A DNA stretch of 64,000 nt from Heterobilharzia americana (GCA_944470555.2 OX104134.1:48854691-48918690); one strand, 5' to 3'. Positions 33,601 to 46,799 are shown, numbered from the stretch's first letter. Numbers and translations: made by a program. Notes: a model not told the origin generated them from the sequence alone.

Positions 33601-34144
33601 AAAACTGCTTTGGGATCAGATAATCTACATATATCTGTCGTCTTATTAGTCAAGTTATCAAAGGACCTGCACAAAAATAAAGGTTTGATTTTCCTAGTCT
33701 CAAATGAATCGAATGCAAAAGCTTTAACTTTTATTCCACGGAATGCAGACTTAGTAAACTCACCTGCTCAGAAGAAGAAAATGCATAGTTCTCTGAAGAC
33801 TGCAAACAATGGGAATTACCACGAGGAGTAAAATTCAAACTATTTTCACTCAGCCACCACCAATATTAAAAAGAATAGTAGTAATAATCGCTTTATTTTA
33901 AACAACATTTGTAATACATTCTCGACATACACACGACCTAGAATTACAGTGTAACGGTTGACGTTACCACACATCATATCACCTCATCGAGGCATAAGTC
34001 ACTGAGATGTATGGGAAAGCACGTGATAAAAAGTAGTAGAAAGTCATACAAAGAGGGGATAAAAGGAAAAAATCATAATCAAACTCAGTATGACAATAAG
34101 GATAAAAGAATGTTTAGGTGCATCTCCGTCGTTGAAATTGATTA

Positions 34145-34264
34145 TCAACTATGACATCTGGGCTTGAAATACATGTTCCTAAGCACGGTCGTGCAGGCAC
34201 TCGCCACCATTCATTGATTCAGTTGAATTTCCTAGTCTCACCTAAATGTCTTTCTACCTTGCTT
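34145..34264. repeat. direct repeat of 35570-35690
   Basis: About 120 bp ('gggcttgaaata' through 'cctaaatgtctttct') resembles 35570-35690 in the same orientation at roughly 90% by eye. The second copy lies inside inverted repeat D while this one lies just outside its left end, so this is an older repeat family. Element type unknown. Confidence 0.6.
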
Positions 34265-34290
34265 CCCCTATTGTACCATAGGCTCTAACT

Positions 34291-36076
34291 GACCGACTGA
34301 TGACTGATTGCATGAGCTTTGGTAGATTTATGTACTTATCTTGTACCGTTTTTAGTAAAAGACACTGATATGAGACTTTTGTCTTGATGGAATCCAGTGT
34401 CACCTTCACGGCAATAAACAAAGTTAGTGTCAGGTGACGGTAAGTGTGCTCGTGAACTAAGATCGAGCGGAAAATCAATATCTGGTCGATAAACATTCGA
34501 TTTTTTCTGAAATGTATGTGTTTTTTCAGATTCGGCGTTCTTAGAATTTAATTAGACGTTTAATAATGTCAGCACCTCCAATTTTAGACACTATGTTCGT
34601 CAGACTAATTCCTCTGGGTGTTATCCTAAATGACTTTGTCGGTCTTTGTGAAGACTATGAAAAGGTGCTTGAGGTCAGTCGAACGAAATACATCTGTGTT
34701 ATACTTCAGTTTACTGAACCAATACACCTCAGCTACCATCCTTAAGTGGTTCCAGTGCAAGCCCGTCAAGATCTCCTATCCATATTTTTTTCTGGTGATT
34801 TACGGCCTTCCCAACCTTGGCTAGATTTGAACGGCCTATCATAATGTGCCATTAAAGAGTAGGCAACCAAACTGTAACGTGATCTCGTTTGAACTACTTT
34901 TCGGATTTTATCATCCATTGCTTTAGTTGTCTCCTATACCGGCAAATCGCCTACTTATTCTTCTCATTGATAGCCTCGCTAAGCATCGACTTTTTGACCA
35001 CAGTTTCTTTCAACAGTCTTAATGAACTACCCTAAAACAATTGCCTCTTTCATCTATTCGACCTTCCGTGATTTCGACTCTTCACGGTCATTGAGTAGAC
35101 TCTTTGTCAGTTTACGTTTGAGTTTCTCCAGTTTCTCATTGTGTCCCAAGCTTGCATGAATACGTTGACATGTATTCATTATTTCAGTAGAATTTTCTGG
35201 TATCTACTAGGCCACTTTAAACTTGAGGGTCAGTTATGATCTCCAACACTGTTTTTACCGCAGACTGCAGATTAGTAACATTGTCCTATTCCGATAATTA
35301 TCTGTCCAATTCCTATCCTAAAACAACACTCACAGTCGCGTCACAGAACTAAATTTCAAGTCGGTTTTCTACACCTAAATAGATGTAGACATTGGCGTGC
35401 TGGAACCAGTGAGTGATCACTGCCCAAACACTTGGTTTAGAAGCAGTGCCAATCGTTCACCGATTGTCTGCAGCAGCATCGGATATAATTATATTGCAAC
35501 AGTGTCCGCAGTTGAAATAAGAACACAGGATATCATGTCAGGTAATGTATTTTTCATGTCCAAAACATGTGCTGGGCTTGAAATAGATGTTTTTAAGCAC
35601 GATCTTGCAGGCACTCACCACCATTCATTGATTCAGTTGAATTTCCTAGTCTCACCTAAATGTCTTTCTGTCTTGCTTAGCGTATCCCCTTGTTTGCTGG
35701 AATCATCCACCACGACAAGGACATTTAGACGTTTGGCTTTCAGAATACCATCTTAAGTGTAACGTTTCTGTCTCTATTAAAGACATGATTATCATCTATG
35801 GTGACTGATTCAAATGAATTTGAAGCATCTGTTGCAATGGTATACATTAACATGATAACATAATAAGGATGATTGGAAATCTAAAGAAAAACAGAATAAG
35901 TTAAAAAGCATTGACAAATATCTGAATTGTTATGAAATTTAAAGTTTTTACTAGCACTCTATAGATTGTTTAGGTGTTTTTCGTAACAGCAAGGGTAAGA
36001 AACTTTTTAACAATATCTCAGACGAATCGAGAAAAATAAAAAGTGACAGAAATACTTTCAAATCGTACGCCTATCA
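34291..36076. repeat. inverted repeat D, left arm (1.78 kb)
   Basis: Reverse complement of 41051-42834. Coordinate sums at the two ends (77125 and 77127) show almost no net indel over 1.78 kb, and large blocks checked by eye are near-identical, including a shared 119-codon open frame at 35397-35756. On the minus strand, about 35190-34870 reads a degenerate LINE endonuclease-RT linker ('ECQRIHASLGHNEKLEKL'-like, 'LTKSLLNDREESKSRKVE'), suggesting that part of the repeat is LINE-B. The duplication must be recent. Confidence 0.9.
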
Positions 36077-36702
36077 AAAATTTAGAATAAACTGCAGTCT
36101 TATAGAAATCTAACAAAGTCTATATGCTAAGTTTTACTTCAGGGTACTTTTCAACGCAAACTATAACTATGATGTCAAGAAAGTTCATTCTTTCGCAAAC
36201 TCAAGCCCATTTCATGTATTTCTACATTCCAAAAAATATTTGCTCTCTTGTTAACAGTTATTGAATCTATGGTTACCGGTTTCGAGTTTCAATGGGAACA
36301 ACACCACTCACTGGAGTGCAGATACATCCAGCTGACCAGTCTTAAATCGGACGGAACACACATCCTGAATTCTACTGCTCTTCGCTTAAATGGTTATTCA
36401 CAATTACTTTATAGCAGTAAGCATATGTATTCGTGAACCTGTAGAGCAAAATACAGGTGTCCTAAATCGGCATTCCCAGTGTGAAATGATGGATAAGAAG
36501 TCATTCATTTTGACTACCGACAACATTATTTGCAATGTGATGGAATGTAATCGGCTAAACCAAGTAAAATGTTCTATCATCCCAACAAGACTCGACCTTG
36601 AACCGCTCAGGGAGTACGAAGTACTATGAGCATTCTGCTCATATCGATTAGACGATAGCTGTGTGCCTGTTTGTCTTAACACTTACATTGCAGTTACTGT
36701 AA

Positions 36703-36818
36703 GGGCCACCCTAGTAGCTGCAGAAATAACCAATCAAATTTCAGTATTCAGGTTAGAAGGATAGTTTTTCATAAAATAAAGAAAAGTAATTGATTGTCCT
36801 AACAGTTGCTAGAGTGAC
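36703..36818. mobile_element. short hairpin (MITE-like) element, copy 2
   Basis: 116 bp with inverted ends 'gggccaccctagtagctgc' and 'acagttgctagagtgac' and inner 'aataaccaatcaaatt'/'taattgattgtcc'. Same family as 28463-28567 and 37003-37116. Confidence 0.6.
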
Positions 36819-37002
36819 TTTCAAAGTCACGCCGTACGTTGTCGTATAAGTTTTCGAACAGTGAGAAAGGACTCTGTGATTGGCCACGGCGAGAGGCTGG
36901 CCATTTAACTGTAGTGTTCAAGGCTTGACAAAAATATCACAACAGACTGATAGATTCCTTTCTATGCTGAGAAGCTGTAGTTGTAATAACGAGCTATTTC
37001 AT

Positions 37003-37116
37003 AGGTCATCCTAGCAACTGTTCAGATAACCAACGAGGATACGATATTTTTTGAAAAACTACCTTGTTACTGGAATACCAAAACTTGATTGGTTATTACA
37101 GTTGCTAAGGTTGGCC
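37003..37116. mobile_element. short hairpin (MITE-like) element, copy 3
   Basis: 114 bp with inverted ends 'aggtcatcctagcaactgt' and 'acagttgctaaggttggcc'. The right half, reverse-complemented, also matches the left half of copy 2 over about 70 bp. Located 118 bp upstream of the exon at 37235. Confidence 0.6.
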
Positions 37117-37234
37117 TTTCTAACATTAGTTTACTATGAATCACACCTAAATTAACATTTTATTATGTATTTCACTCTAAGTACGTATGAATACTGTTAC
37201 AAAAACGCCTACCTACTGCTTTTTCTTTTTTCAG

Positions 37235-37422
37235 TTAATACAATGGCTGAATATGTGATATTCAATTGTCTAGTGGAAGACACAACACTATTTTTACGGT
37301 TTATATTCGAGCGTCTGACGCGTATAAGAAATAAAGATGAATTAATGTTTATTCTACGCAAAATGATTCAACGTCTGCCTGAATTACCAATGCAAACTGC
37401 TCATGCGATATTTAACAATCTA
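37235..37422 (+). CDS. UNC80: UNC80 orthologue, exon
   Basis: Acceptor 'cttttttcag|TT' and donor 'AATCTA|gtaagt'; phase 1 in, phase 0 out. The peptide 'AEYVIFNCLVEDTTLFLRFI', 'NKDELMFILRKMI' and 'MQTAHAIFNNL' matches vertebrate AQQVLWNCLIEDPSTVLRHF...RQDELMYMLRKLL...AQTSHILFNYL. The exon sits in the 5-kb spacer of inverted repeat D. Confidence 0.97.
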
Positions 37423-38679
37423 GTAAGTTGATGTATCAACTTTTTTCCCTGCTGATGATGATCATTGAATAAATGATAGAGAATTCACTCATGGTCAAAG
37501 AGGAAGACTTACGACGAGTTTTTGGTTATCGTTTATGTTTAAGCTGTACACAGAACACTGAACGTATCGCAATGTTTATAACCACAGTAGTATACTAAGC
37601 TCCAATGTTGACCAGAGTTTGTCAATCGGTTTTTAATAATCATTTTTCGGGAGCTTATAACCCTGCGTTTCAGTGGATACAGAACACTGAAATCTATGAA
37701 GAAGCAAGTTTAACCAATCGGTGGAGTACCCAACTTCAATTTAACTGATAAAAGCATAATCAGTTTCGTTACAAGCACCTATTGACTCATTGTGGAAGTC
37801 TGAAAATCATGATTGGCACGACAGTTGCCTGCTCCTGTTGATCTTTGTACTTCATCTGATCCTCACTTCAACCTTTTACCTTTACAACCTCGAATATGCA
37901 GGTTATCTAGTAGAACGTTTCTTTCAATTTATGCCAACTCTTCTAACTTAATAACGGTCAGATATTTTTCTTCAGGATTTTATAACGAAATCATTGTTAT
38001 TTGAATATGATTGCAAAGTAAAGTTAGCAAACAAATATCCTGACCGATAGCTGAAACCTCAACATGGTGGTCGGGTGAGGTGTTTCATTTAGATGACGCA
38101 GTGCTAAGCTGATGCCACCTTCATTATTGGAACAGGGGGAGGTGAGGAAACGCTGGCCATAAAAATAGCACGATTTATTTTACATCGTGGGACATCGGTG
38201 CTAGTGATACGAGCTCATAGTAGAAGTCGAAATTAACAAACTTAAATCTCAAACTTACAAACGGGCCGTGTATGATTGGCCTCAGTCAAATACTTCTAAG
38301 TCTCGGAGGTCACACATTGACCCTTTTTCAAGCACTTCAAAGGAACTAGCCTTCCACAATGCAGGCAGACTGGAAGTGTCCACTGCCTTCATAACTCTGT
38401 CACCATTCAACTTCCTTAAAATCGTTATAAAATTTCCATATCTTTACTTTCTGATCTTTCTTCTCGTCCCTTTTCAAGATTTCTACACCATCTTCAGTTT
38501 CTTCCAATCCTACAGTTCCTGATAACAATTTGAGTTCACAGTAGAGCAACCCTCATCTCTAGAAATCATGTATCAAACTAGATATTAGAGTGTTGAATGC
38601 CCTCACCCTCCACCAACTTGACCAACAAGCTTCTCTATCCCGATGATATTATTTATCCATAGAAACTCGCCTAGTTATC
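37423..38679. other. UNC80: unc80 intron, nothing firmly recognised
   Basis: AT-rich intron. Bases 38040-38170 contain a richer patch ('tggtggtcgggtgaggtg') that may be another repeat, but I cannot classify it. Confidence 0.4.
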
Positions 38680-40731
38680 TAGTTCACAAGTTACTAGTCG
38701 ATACTAAGCCTTTATAAAGAGGGAAGGTTAGGCATAAAGCCAGCAACACTACCCCGGAAAACCAATCCAATCGCTAAAAAAACTTCAAAGCACAAAGAAA
38801 ATGAAAACAAACTTATTCCTCCATGGAATCAGGGAGGCGAAATGACGCCGGTCGGTGGAAGCGTTCGGGAAGCCAATTCGCCGATGTGTCTTCTCTCGAT
38901 TAAAGCAAAAGTAAGGATGGGGAAATAGAATGTCCTCACAATGTTTGAGGCTGACTGGCAAGGCTGTCCAGATTGCCAAAGAGATGAGGAGGTATAGCAG
39001 TGAAGTGTTAGGAATCTGCGAAAGCAGATGGAATGGAAGTGGACTCCCTCAACTGTCAACTGGAGAGTCAATAATCTACTCCGATATTGTCACCCAGACG
39101 ACAACCACGAGCACACTGAGTTTTGGAGTGGATATCATGATGTCCCTGAGAGCATCGAAGGCTCTCATGCAGTGGCAACCAATCTCCTCCAGCATCAGGA
39201 TCATGACAGTAAGGTTCAACGCAAAAGGAAGGAAAGTCACAATCGTACAATGCTATGCTATGCTATGCTATGCTACGCTACGCTACGCACCTACAAATAA
39301 TGCAGATCAAGAGGAGAAGGATTAATTCTACAGACAACTGCAATCAGTAATGGACAAGACTACACTCCAGTTGACGACATCAAAATTCTAATAGATGACA
39401 TGAATGCCAAACTGGGAGCGGACAATACAGGAAGAGAACTCATCATGCGCCGAGAAGCACTCGGTGAAATGAGTGACAATGGAGAACTGTTTGCAGACTT
39501 CTGGGCATTCAACGATTTGGTGATTGGAGACAGTGTGTACAAACACAAGTATATTCACAAAGCGACATGGAGTTGATTTCACCAGAAACCAGGACACACT
39601 ACACTAAAAATCAGATCGACTTCATCTCAATGTGAAGAAAGTGGAGACGCAGTCTACTGGACACAAGATCACGAAGACGAGCAGATGTAGCACCACACCA
39701 CTCACCATCGAGTGCAAGGAACCTTCCAAATCTAGTTGGAAGCCTTCAGAGAAGTTGGTGATAGACTACAGTTCAAGTTCAACACCCGGAACAGAAACTA
39801 ACTGAAGGACGAAACTACAAAAGAAATCTTCACGGCAGCCATCAGAACAAAATGCGAGACATTGAGCAACATCCCTGAAGGATTGGGTGTGGAAGAACAC
39901 TGGAACTCTTTGAAAGCTATGTGGAATGAAACCTGCATAACCTTATTGGGAAGGAAGAGGAAAGAAGATAAGGAATGGATCTCGATGGATACATGGAAGC
40001 CGATAGAGCAGGGAGAGGAAGATGGTGAAACAGAAGACGGACCAGTGTAATTTAGTGCAGTGCAGTGCAGTGCAAGGATGAACAACGAAAAAAGGAACTG
40101 AACACATCCTATAAAACACTACATTGGAGAAAGAAGTGAAGAAGAGTGAGCGTAAAGACAAAATACACTTCCACGACACACTGACAAGTGAAGCAGAACA
40201 CGAAGCATGTAGGAGAGTCCTGACAACACTACATCAAATAACCAGGTTACTATCCGGGAAGAGATCAACGCGGATGAAACCAATGAAGGATAGTGAAGGG
40301 AACTTAGTTAACAAGGAGGAGAAACAAAGGAAACAATGGGCCGACCATTTGAATCGACCACCATCACCACCACTGAACTATCAGTGAACACAAATCCTCC
40401 AACAAAAGCCAAAATCCTGAACACCATACAGTTGCTGAAATCCGGGAAAGCAACAGGACCAGATGGAATTCCGACAGAAGCACTGAAAACAGATACAGGG
40501 ACAACAGTGGACATGCTCACACCACTATTGCAGAAGGTCTGGGAGAAAGAGAGAAAAGGTACCTGGTGATTAGAAGAAGGGCTACCTTGTCAAACTCCCA
40601 AAGAAAAGAGACCTAAGTCTTTGCAAGAACTGGCGCGGAATCATGCTCCTATCCACCCCAAGCAAAATATTAAGCCGCATCATCCTGGAGAGACTAAAGG
40701 ATGCGCTGGATTCAAAACTGCGACCGGGACA

Positions 40732-40763
<32 letters not shown>

Positions 40764-41037
40764 TCAGGAAGAACAAATCATGTGCGGACGAACTTGCAAC
40801 GCTACGCCACGCATCATCATACAACAGAGCGTAGAATGGCAGTCAACTCTCTACCTCAACTTCATCGCTGTTGAAAAGGCTGAGAAATAATTTGTCAGGC
40901 AACTGCTTCAACACTACGGAATACCACAAACCTTTATCAACCTCATTCAACAACTATATGAAGGCGCGACATGCCAAGTGGTCCACAATGGAAAGCTCAA
41001 TGACGCCTTTTGAAGTGAAGACGGCAGTAAGATAAGA
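38680..41037 (+). mobile_element. RTE LINE copy, 5' end to RT
   Basis: 5' untranslated start ('gttactagtcgatactaagc', about 38690) and then the endonuclease open frame 38930-39325: 'LTGKAVQIAKEMRRYSSEVL', 'GICESRWNGSGLPQLSTGES' and VTIVQCYA. The TATGC insert adds ten residues in frame before PTNNADQEEKD, after which comes the shared TAA stop. Then the broken linker, 'KSGKATGPDGIPTEALK' (about 40438-40488), WLAG repeats from (GGCT)n at 40733-40763, and RT motif 'CQVVHNGKLNDAF'. It stops at about 41037, next to inverted repeat D. Not autonomous. Confidence 0.92.
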
Positions 41038-41050
41038 CTGCCACCTACTG

Positions 41051-42834
41051 TGATAGGCGTACGATTTGAAAGTATTTCTGTCACTTTTTATTTTTCTCGA
41101 TTCGTCTGAGATATTGTTAAAAGTTTCTTACCCTTGCTGTTACGAAAAACACCTAAACAATCTATAGAGTGCTAGTAAAAACTTTAAAATTTCATAACAA
41201 TTCAGATATTTGTCAATGCTTTTTAACTTATTCTGTTTTTCTTTAGATTTCCAATCATCCTTATTATGTTATCATGTTAATGTATACCATTGCAACAGAT
41301 GCTTCAAATTCATTTGAATCAGTCACCATAGATGATAATCATGTCTTTAATAGAGACAGAAACGTTACACTTAAGATGGTATTCTGAAAGCCAAACGTCT
41401 AAATGTCCTTGTCGTGGTGGATGATTCCAGCAAACAAGGGGATACGCTAAGCAAGACAGAAAGACATTTAGGTGAGACTAGGAAATTCAACTGAATCAAT
41501 GAATGGTGGTGAGTGCCTGCAAGATCGTGCTTAAAAACATCTATTTCAAGCCCAGCACATGTTTTGGACATGAAAAATACATTACCTGACATGATATCCT
41601 GTGTTCTTATTTCAACTGCGGACACTGTTGCAATATAATTATATCCGATGCTGCTGCAGACAATCGGTGAACGATTGGCACTGCTTCTAAACCAAGTGTT
41701 TGGGCAGTGATCACTCACTGGTTCCAGCACGCCAATGTCTACATCTATTTAGGTGTAGAAAACCGACTTGAAATTTAGTTCTGTGACGCGACTGTGAGTG
41801 TTGTTTTAGGATAGGAATTGGACAGATAATTATCGAATAGGACAATGTTACTAATCTGCAGTCTGCGGTAAAAACAGTGTTGGAGATCATAACTGACCCT
41901 CAAGTTTAAAGTGGCCTAGTAGATACCAGAAAATTCTACTGAAATAATGAATACATGTCAACGTATTCATGCAAGCTTGGGACACAATGAGAAACTGGAG
42001 AAACTCAAACGTAAACTGACAAAGAGTCTACTCAATGACCGTGAAGAGTCGAAATCACGGAAGGTCGAATAGATGAAAGAGGCAATTGTTTTAGGGTAGT
42101 TCATTAAGACTGTTGAAAGAAACTGTGGTCAAAAAGTCGATGCTTAGCGAGGCTATCAATGAGAAGAATAAGTAGGCGATTTGCCGGTATAGGAGACAAC
42201 TAAAGCAATGGATGATAAAATCCGAAAAGTAGTTCAAACGAGATCACGTTACAGTTTGGTTGCCTACTCTTTAATGGCACATTATGATAGGCCGTTCAAA
42301 TCTAGCCAAGGTTGGAAGGCCGTAAATCACCAGAAAAAAATATGGATAGGAGATCTTGACGGGCTTGCACTGGAACCACTTAAGGATGGTAGCTGAGGTG
42401 TATTGGTTCAGTAAACTGAAGTATAACACAGATGTATTTCGTTCGACTGACCTCAAGCACCTTTTCATAGTCTTCACAAAGACCGACAAAGTCATTTAGG
42501 ATAACACCCAGAGGAATTAGTCTGACGAACATAGTGTCTAAAATTGGAGGTGCTGACATTATTAAACGTCTAATTAAATTCTAAGAACGCCGAATCTGAA
42601 AAAACACATACATTTCAGAAAAAATCGAATGTTTATCGACCAGATATTGATTTTCCGCTCGATCTTAGTTCACGAGCACACTTACCGTCACCTGACACTA
42701 ACTTTGTTTATTGCCGTGAAGGTGACACTGGATTCCATCAAGACAAAAGTCTCATATCAGTGTCTTTTACTAAAAACGGTACAAGATAAGTACATAAATC
42801 TACCAAAGCTCATGCAATCAGTCATCAGTCTGTC
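41051..42834. repeat. inverted repeat D, right arm (1.78 kb)
   Basis: Reverse complement of 34291-36076; see that entry. The + strand here reads the degenerate LINE linker at about 41940-42200. It begins 13 bases after the end of the RTE copy 38680-41037. Confidence 0.9.
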
Positions 42835-43319
42835 ATTCAAATCCTGTGGTATAATATCAGGTAAGCTATGTACATCTATATTTGTTCGTCAGGCCTGTCG
42901 TCTCCTTCCATTCTCATTTATCTTTGTCATAGACGTGCTTGTTAAGTTCTTCCTCTAATAGTCTGACATTAGGGATACTCGCTGTTAGACTCACAGAATG
43001 TATATGATACAGTCCTATTTTATCGAAACGTTGATAAGGTACACAGTGTGATGGATATCTTGAGTGTCGATTTGAAAATGTTTGAGATGGGTTTGTCGCC
43101 ACTGCGATGCAAGGTGTTGCTCCGGGTCTGGTCTTTAGTTTTGTTTTGTGTTACAGCGAGAAGTGGAATGATTGAGTTTATTCACCACTTCACATGCTTG
43201 AGAATTCGGATCAGTACTGGTGGTTCGGTGACTGATCACTTTTGACTGTTATCAGACTACGTCATTCATAGCGTGTTAATCACATCTGACTTTATTAAGG
43301 GTCGTTATATTCTACTCTA
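42835..43319. other. unc80 intron, nothing recognised
   Basis: No exon or repeat is identifiable. A LINE-B fragment follows and may begin earlier than I can see. Confidence 0.4.
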
Positions 43320-43860
43320 TGTCTGTGAGACATAACCAGTAAAGCTGTGTGCATCAGAGGGCTCCAGACGTTGTACTGCAGTTGCCATTTTGGCATTATT
43401 GTATGGTCTGGAGGCGTCGTCTAAGGTAAAGTTGAGGCGTAAAGTGTTAGGTAGGAGAAGGACGTTAGTTGATGATGTTGTGAACCTGCATTGACCCATA
43501 CGATTGAAACATGATTTACGTATGTTGAGTGAAGTAGCTATTGGCTGGAAGAAGGTTAAAGGCGACCAAACTAAATTGTGGTATCATTCCATAATTGTTG
43601 ACCTGAGTCACGTAGGGAAATTTTGAGTTACAAGGTCTGTGTCACAACGAAAACCAGTGGTTGTATACTTTGGGTTTTATGTGGCAGATTCAGAATTAGT
43701 GGCTTAGATGCGTCTAAATATTTTTTCATCCTAATCGTTATACTGAATTCCAGTATTTCCTCATTCTTCCTTGCTGTTGTATGATAGCTTTCTACCAATT
43801 TTAACTATTTCCTTCTCCATTTCTTTTTGTTTCATCTTAGAGCATTCTGAGTTGATGGAG
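43320..43860 (+). mobile_element. degenerate LINE-B 3' part
   Basis: The broken + strand translation includes 'KVLGRRRTLVDDVVNLH', 'AIGWKKVKGDQTKLWYHSII' and 'VDLSHVGKF'. This is the same C-terminal order as at 640-1410, followed by a T-rich 3' part ('ctttctaccaattttaac'). Confidence 0.6.
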
Positions 43861-44104
43861 TGATATGAGGTGTGGCACTTGGACAGGAACTCAGTAGTGC
43901 TGGGTCTTATGTTGATATTGTCTGTCTGTCTGTCCGAGAGGAATGAGGGATGGTTCTAAATTCATAATCCGGTCAAGCATTAACTCGTTATGACAATAAA
44001 AACACTGACTTTCTCTACTTATTATGAGTGCATTTTAGATCCAACTTGTCAGTTAATCTAATAACAGTGACCAAATTTGGATTTTATACAAGTTTTATAA
44101 AGTA

Positions 44105-44106
<2 letters not shown>

Positions 44107-44151
<45 letters not shown>
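44107..44151. repeat. (TA)n microsatellite
   Basis: Alternating TA run in intron. Confidence 0.95.
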
Positions 44152-44153
<2 letters not shown>

Positions 44154-45434
44154 CCTGTCCTATATTTTTCCTCAAACTAGTTGTTTAATGCTAATTGAAA
44201 GGTTATGGTATTTTCTCTCAGTAAATATCAATTAAACTGAATATTGAAATGCTGGTTATTGGTGAATGTGTAGGTGTTTAGAGGTAATTGTGAAACAAGA
44301 CTCAACTTTCATTGTTCGTTTACCTAACGTGTGCCTTGTAGTATTGCTAGTGTAACTGTACCTAATGGGGGTAGGGAGAATCATTTGAAAGTTTAAAAGT
44401 ATTTTTCATTTGTAAAAAATATTAGTCAGCTCATAATAATGTTAACAACTCGTTAAAAAATGTGTATTCAACCTACATCAATCGATTATAAAATAAGTTA
44501 CGAGTCATTCCAGTTTGTCTAGAGATTAGTTAATCTTGTATTAGACACCCTATCTGTAGAACTAACAGAAGGGTAACAGAATCTATACGTTCCCTCAAAT
44601 TCGGAACGATGCACCTTTACGAAATAATAAATATCTAAGCACATGCAGTACAGACTGAGAACACAAGATTTATCACCTGAACAGAAGTAATTAACGGAGA
44701 AAAAGATGTCTACCCTCACAGCTGATTTACGTTAGCAATCACTCGATGGCTTTTTCAGAAATCTGTTATCTTTACGGCCAGTGAGTAGACTTATGATTGC
44801 GAAATATTTGACTAGAAGATGAATAGAGCTATGCGACGAAGCATGAGTTTAAGTCCGATCTAGCGAGGAACACTTCTAACACATAGAAGTGCATTGAGTC
44901 CTATTTTGTTAAATACTAGCATCGTTCACGAAGTTAAATGAATATACTTTTCTTTATAACAGTCTGCTTCTAGGAAACTGACAGTTGAAAAAGTTTGCTT
45001 TCTTAATATCTGAACCCTTTTCGAAAGATGCAAAACGCTTTTCGGAATGTCTGTATACAAATATGTCTTATGCAGAGAAATAGTGATGATGAAAATCAAG
45101 ATTATTTCATCGTGAATTGTCTTCTACAAATCAAGACTTTGTTTATGAAATGAGTCGTTGGTGCGTAAAGGCCATAACAGCAGTTTCTTATGATGATAGA
45201 ACGATTAATTCCCCAAGTGGTTTTGCGTTTAGGTAAATTGAATTATAAAATGTATTCGTGTAAGTATCTGTGAGGTAAACATTTTTTGCAACGACAGAGT
45301 GGTTGTCAGTTTATCCGAATTTCATTTAATTAAAACAGAATCTTTATTAGCCCACAGTTGCCAACACTTCCCAACCTTGTTCGCAGTCCTTATATGTATA
45401 ATTTCATTTGGAAACTCATATTTTATTTATGCAG

Positions 45435-45518
45435 GTTGGCTATATTATGTTCCATATACGTACACCAAGTTTCAATGCCCCTCAATCCATTGCCAGTGCA
45501 TTATCTGTGCTACATTTG
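45435..45518 (+). CDS. UNC80: UNC80 orthologue, small exon (84 bp)
   Basis: Acceptor 'tatttatgcag|GTT' and donor 'CATTTG|gtaagt'; phase 0 on both sides, 28 codons. The peptide 'VGYIMFHIRTPSFNAPQSIA' then 'SALSVLHL' matches vertebrate VGLIMYFVRTPCEWGMDAISATLTFLWE, directly continuing the previous exon. The open frame that overlaps it in another frame is a shadow. Confidence 0.95.
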
Positions 45519-46799
45519 GTAAGTGCATGTGTATTTAACTTTGGTAACAGATAGTCATTAAATATTTTTAAAGCAGAAAGCTCAGTATTTCCGGCATATT
45601 TATTAATTTATGTACCGAAGATATAATTTTCTGAAGTACTGTTGATGTTGCGTGAGCTGTGAACATAACCAGTCTTAATAACCATGGGGAGCTAGATTTA
45701 TCCATTACAAATTACTCTCCATAGTTGATTTTTATGGGCACAAATTTTGACGTTTAAAACAATAGCTTTTAAGTTGGTATTTATGTACAGTTTTTGTGTT
45801 TTTGAAGCAAACATAAATTAGTATGATTCTGATTGTATGTAAATACTGTTTACAGTGACAGTAAATTCATTTCTTATATTGTATTGACATGCAATGAAAT
45901 TTAGTGAGTCTACATACTCGCAGTTTGATTTTATCAATATATCTTGCTTAATTTTGACAAAAAATAATGGTGTTAGATGCATATTAATCCTAATGGCTAG
46001 ACTGAAATCCAATTATTATTCAGTTGATAAAGATGAATACTTGACAAATAAAATTAACTAGTTTCCAAGATCTCACTAATGTGAGTTAATTTATAATATC
46101 TGCAACTCTTTAAGTCACTTTAACCGACTGAAAGATTAATAAGAAGGGCCTAGTAGAAATCAACATTCTAAGTCATCAGCCTAATGGAGAAAAATGTTTT
46201 TGCAACCTTGTTTTATGTCTTTGTGTGGACAAGAAAAGTCTTGTTTAATAATTTTGTCCTACACCTGACCAATCAAAAGAAGTATCCGATTTCTGACCTA
46301 GTGGCCTCATGTGCTGAGGAAAACTGTATATAAATGATGTGTATTTTTGTCAAATAAACAACAAAATTGGTGGTGAAGCAATTGTACAACTTAGTTCCTT
46401 TGTCTGGTTTACTCTGCGTATACTGCTAGCGAACTCGATTTGGGTTAGGTGAACCGGTCGTTTGGTTTCTGTGTAACCTCGACCTGACTTGCAAGTATTT
46501 TAAACCGCTGTCAGTGACCTAAAGGTTCTCACGTCACTTGGTTTGACCTAACTTTATGTAAGGCTTAGTTGCTGTGGCCCGAATATCCCCTGTAATGTTG
46601 TCCTTAAAGTCAAACCTCATATTAACTAGTTAAATTATTACAGATGGCGGTTGAAATGTTCAAATGTTAGATCCCGAATGCACTTTTTATTTATATTCCG
46701 TTTCGACACTAGAATTTAACGGTATTTCATCAATTGATAACAAATGTGTATAAAATACGTTTATTTTATTTTCCGAGTAGAGATTCCACACACATTTTC

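Noticed and set aside
35397..35756. 119-codon frame present twice (also 41371-41730, minus strand)
   Set aside because: The duplication is explained by inverted repeat D. The peptide has no recognisable domain and the surrounding repeat looks like degenerate LINE.
38930..39325. 131-codon frame as a host gene (also near 22413, 52285, 61131)
   Set aside because: It is the endonuclease start of the RTE element, repeated four times and always ending at the same stop.
45299..45538. 79-codon frame overlapping the exon at 45435
   Set aside because: It is in a different frame from the conserved UNC80 peptide, which is supported by splice sites and similarity.
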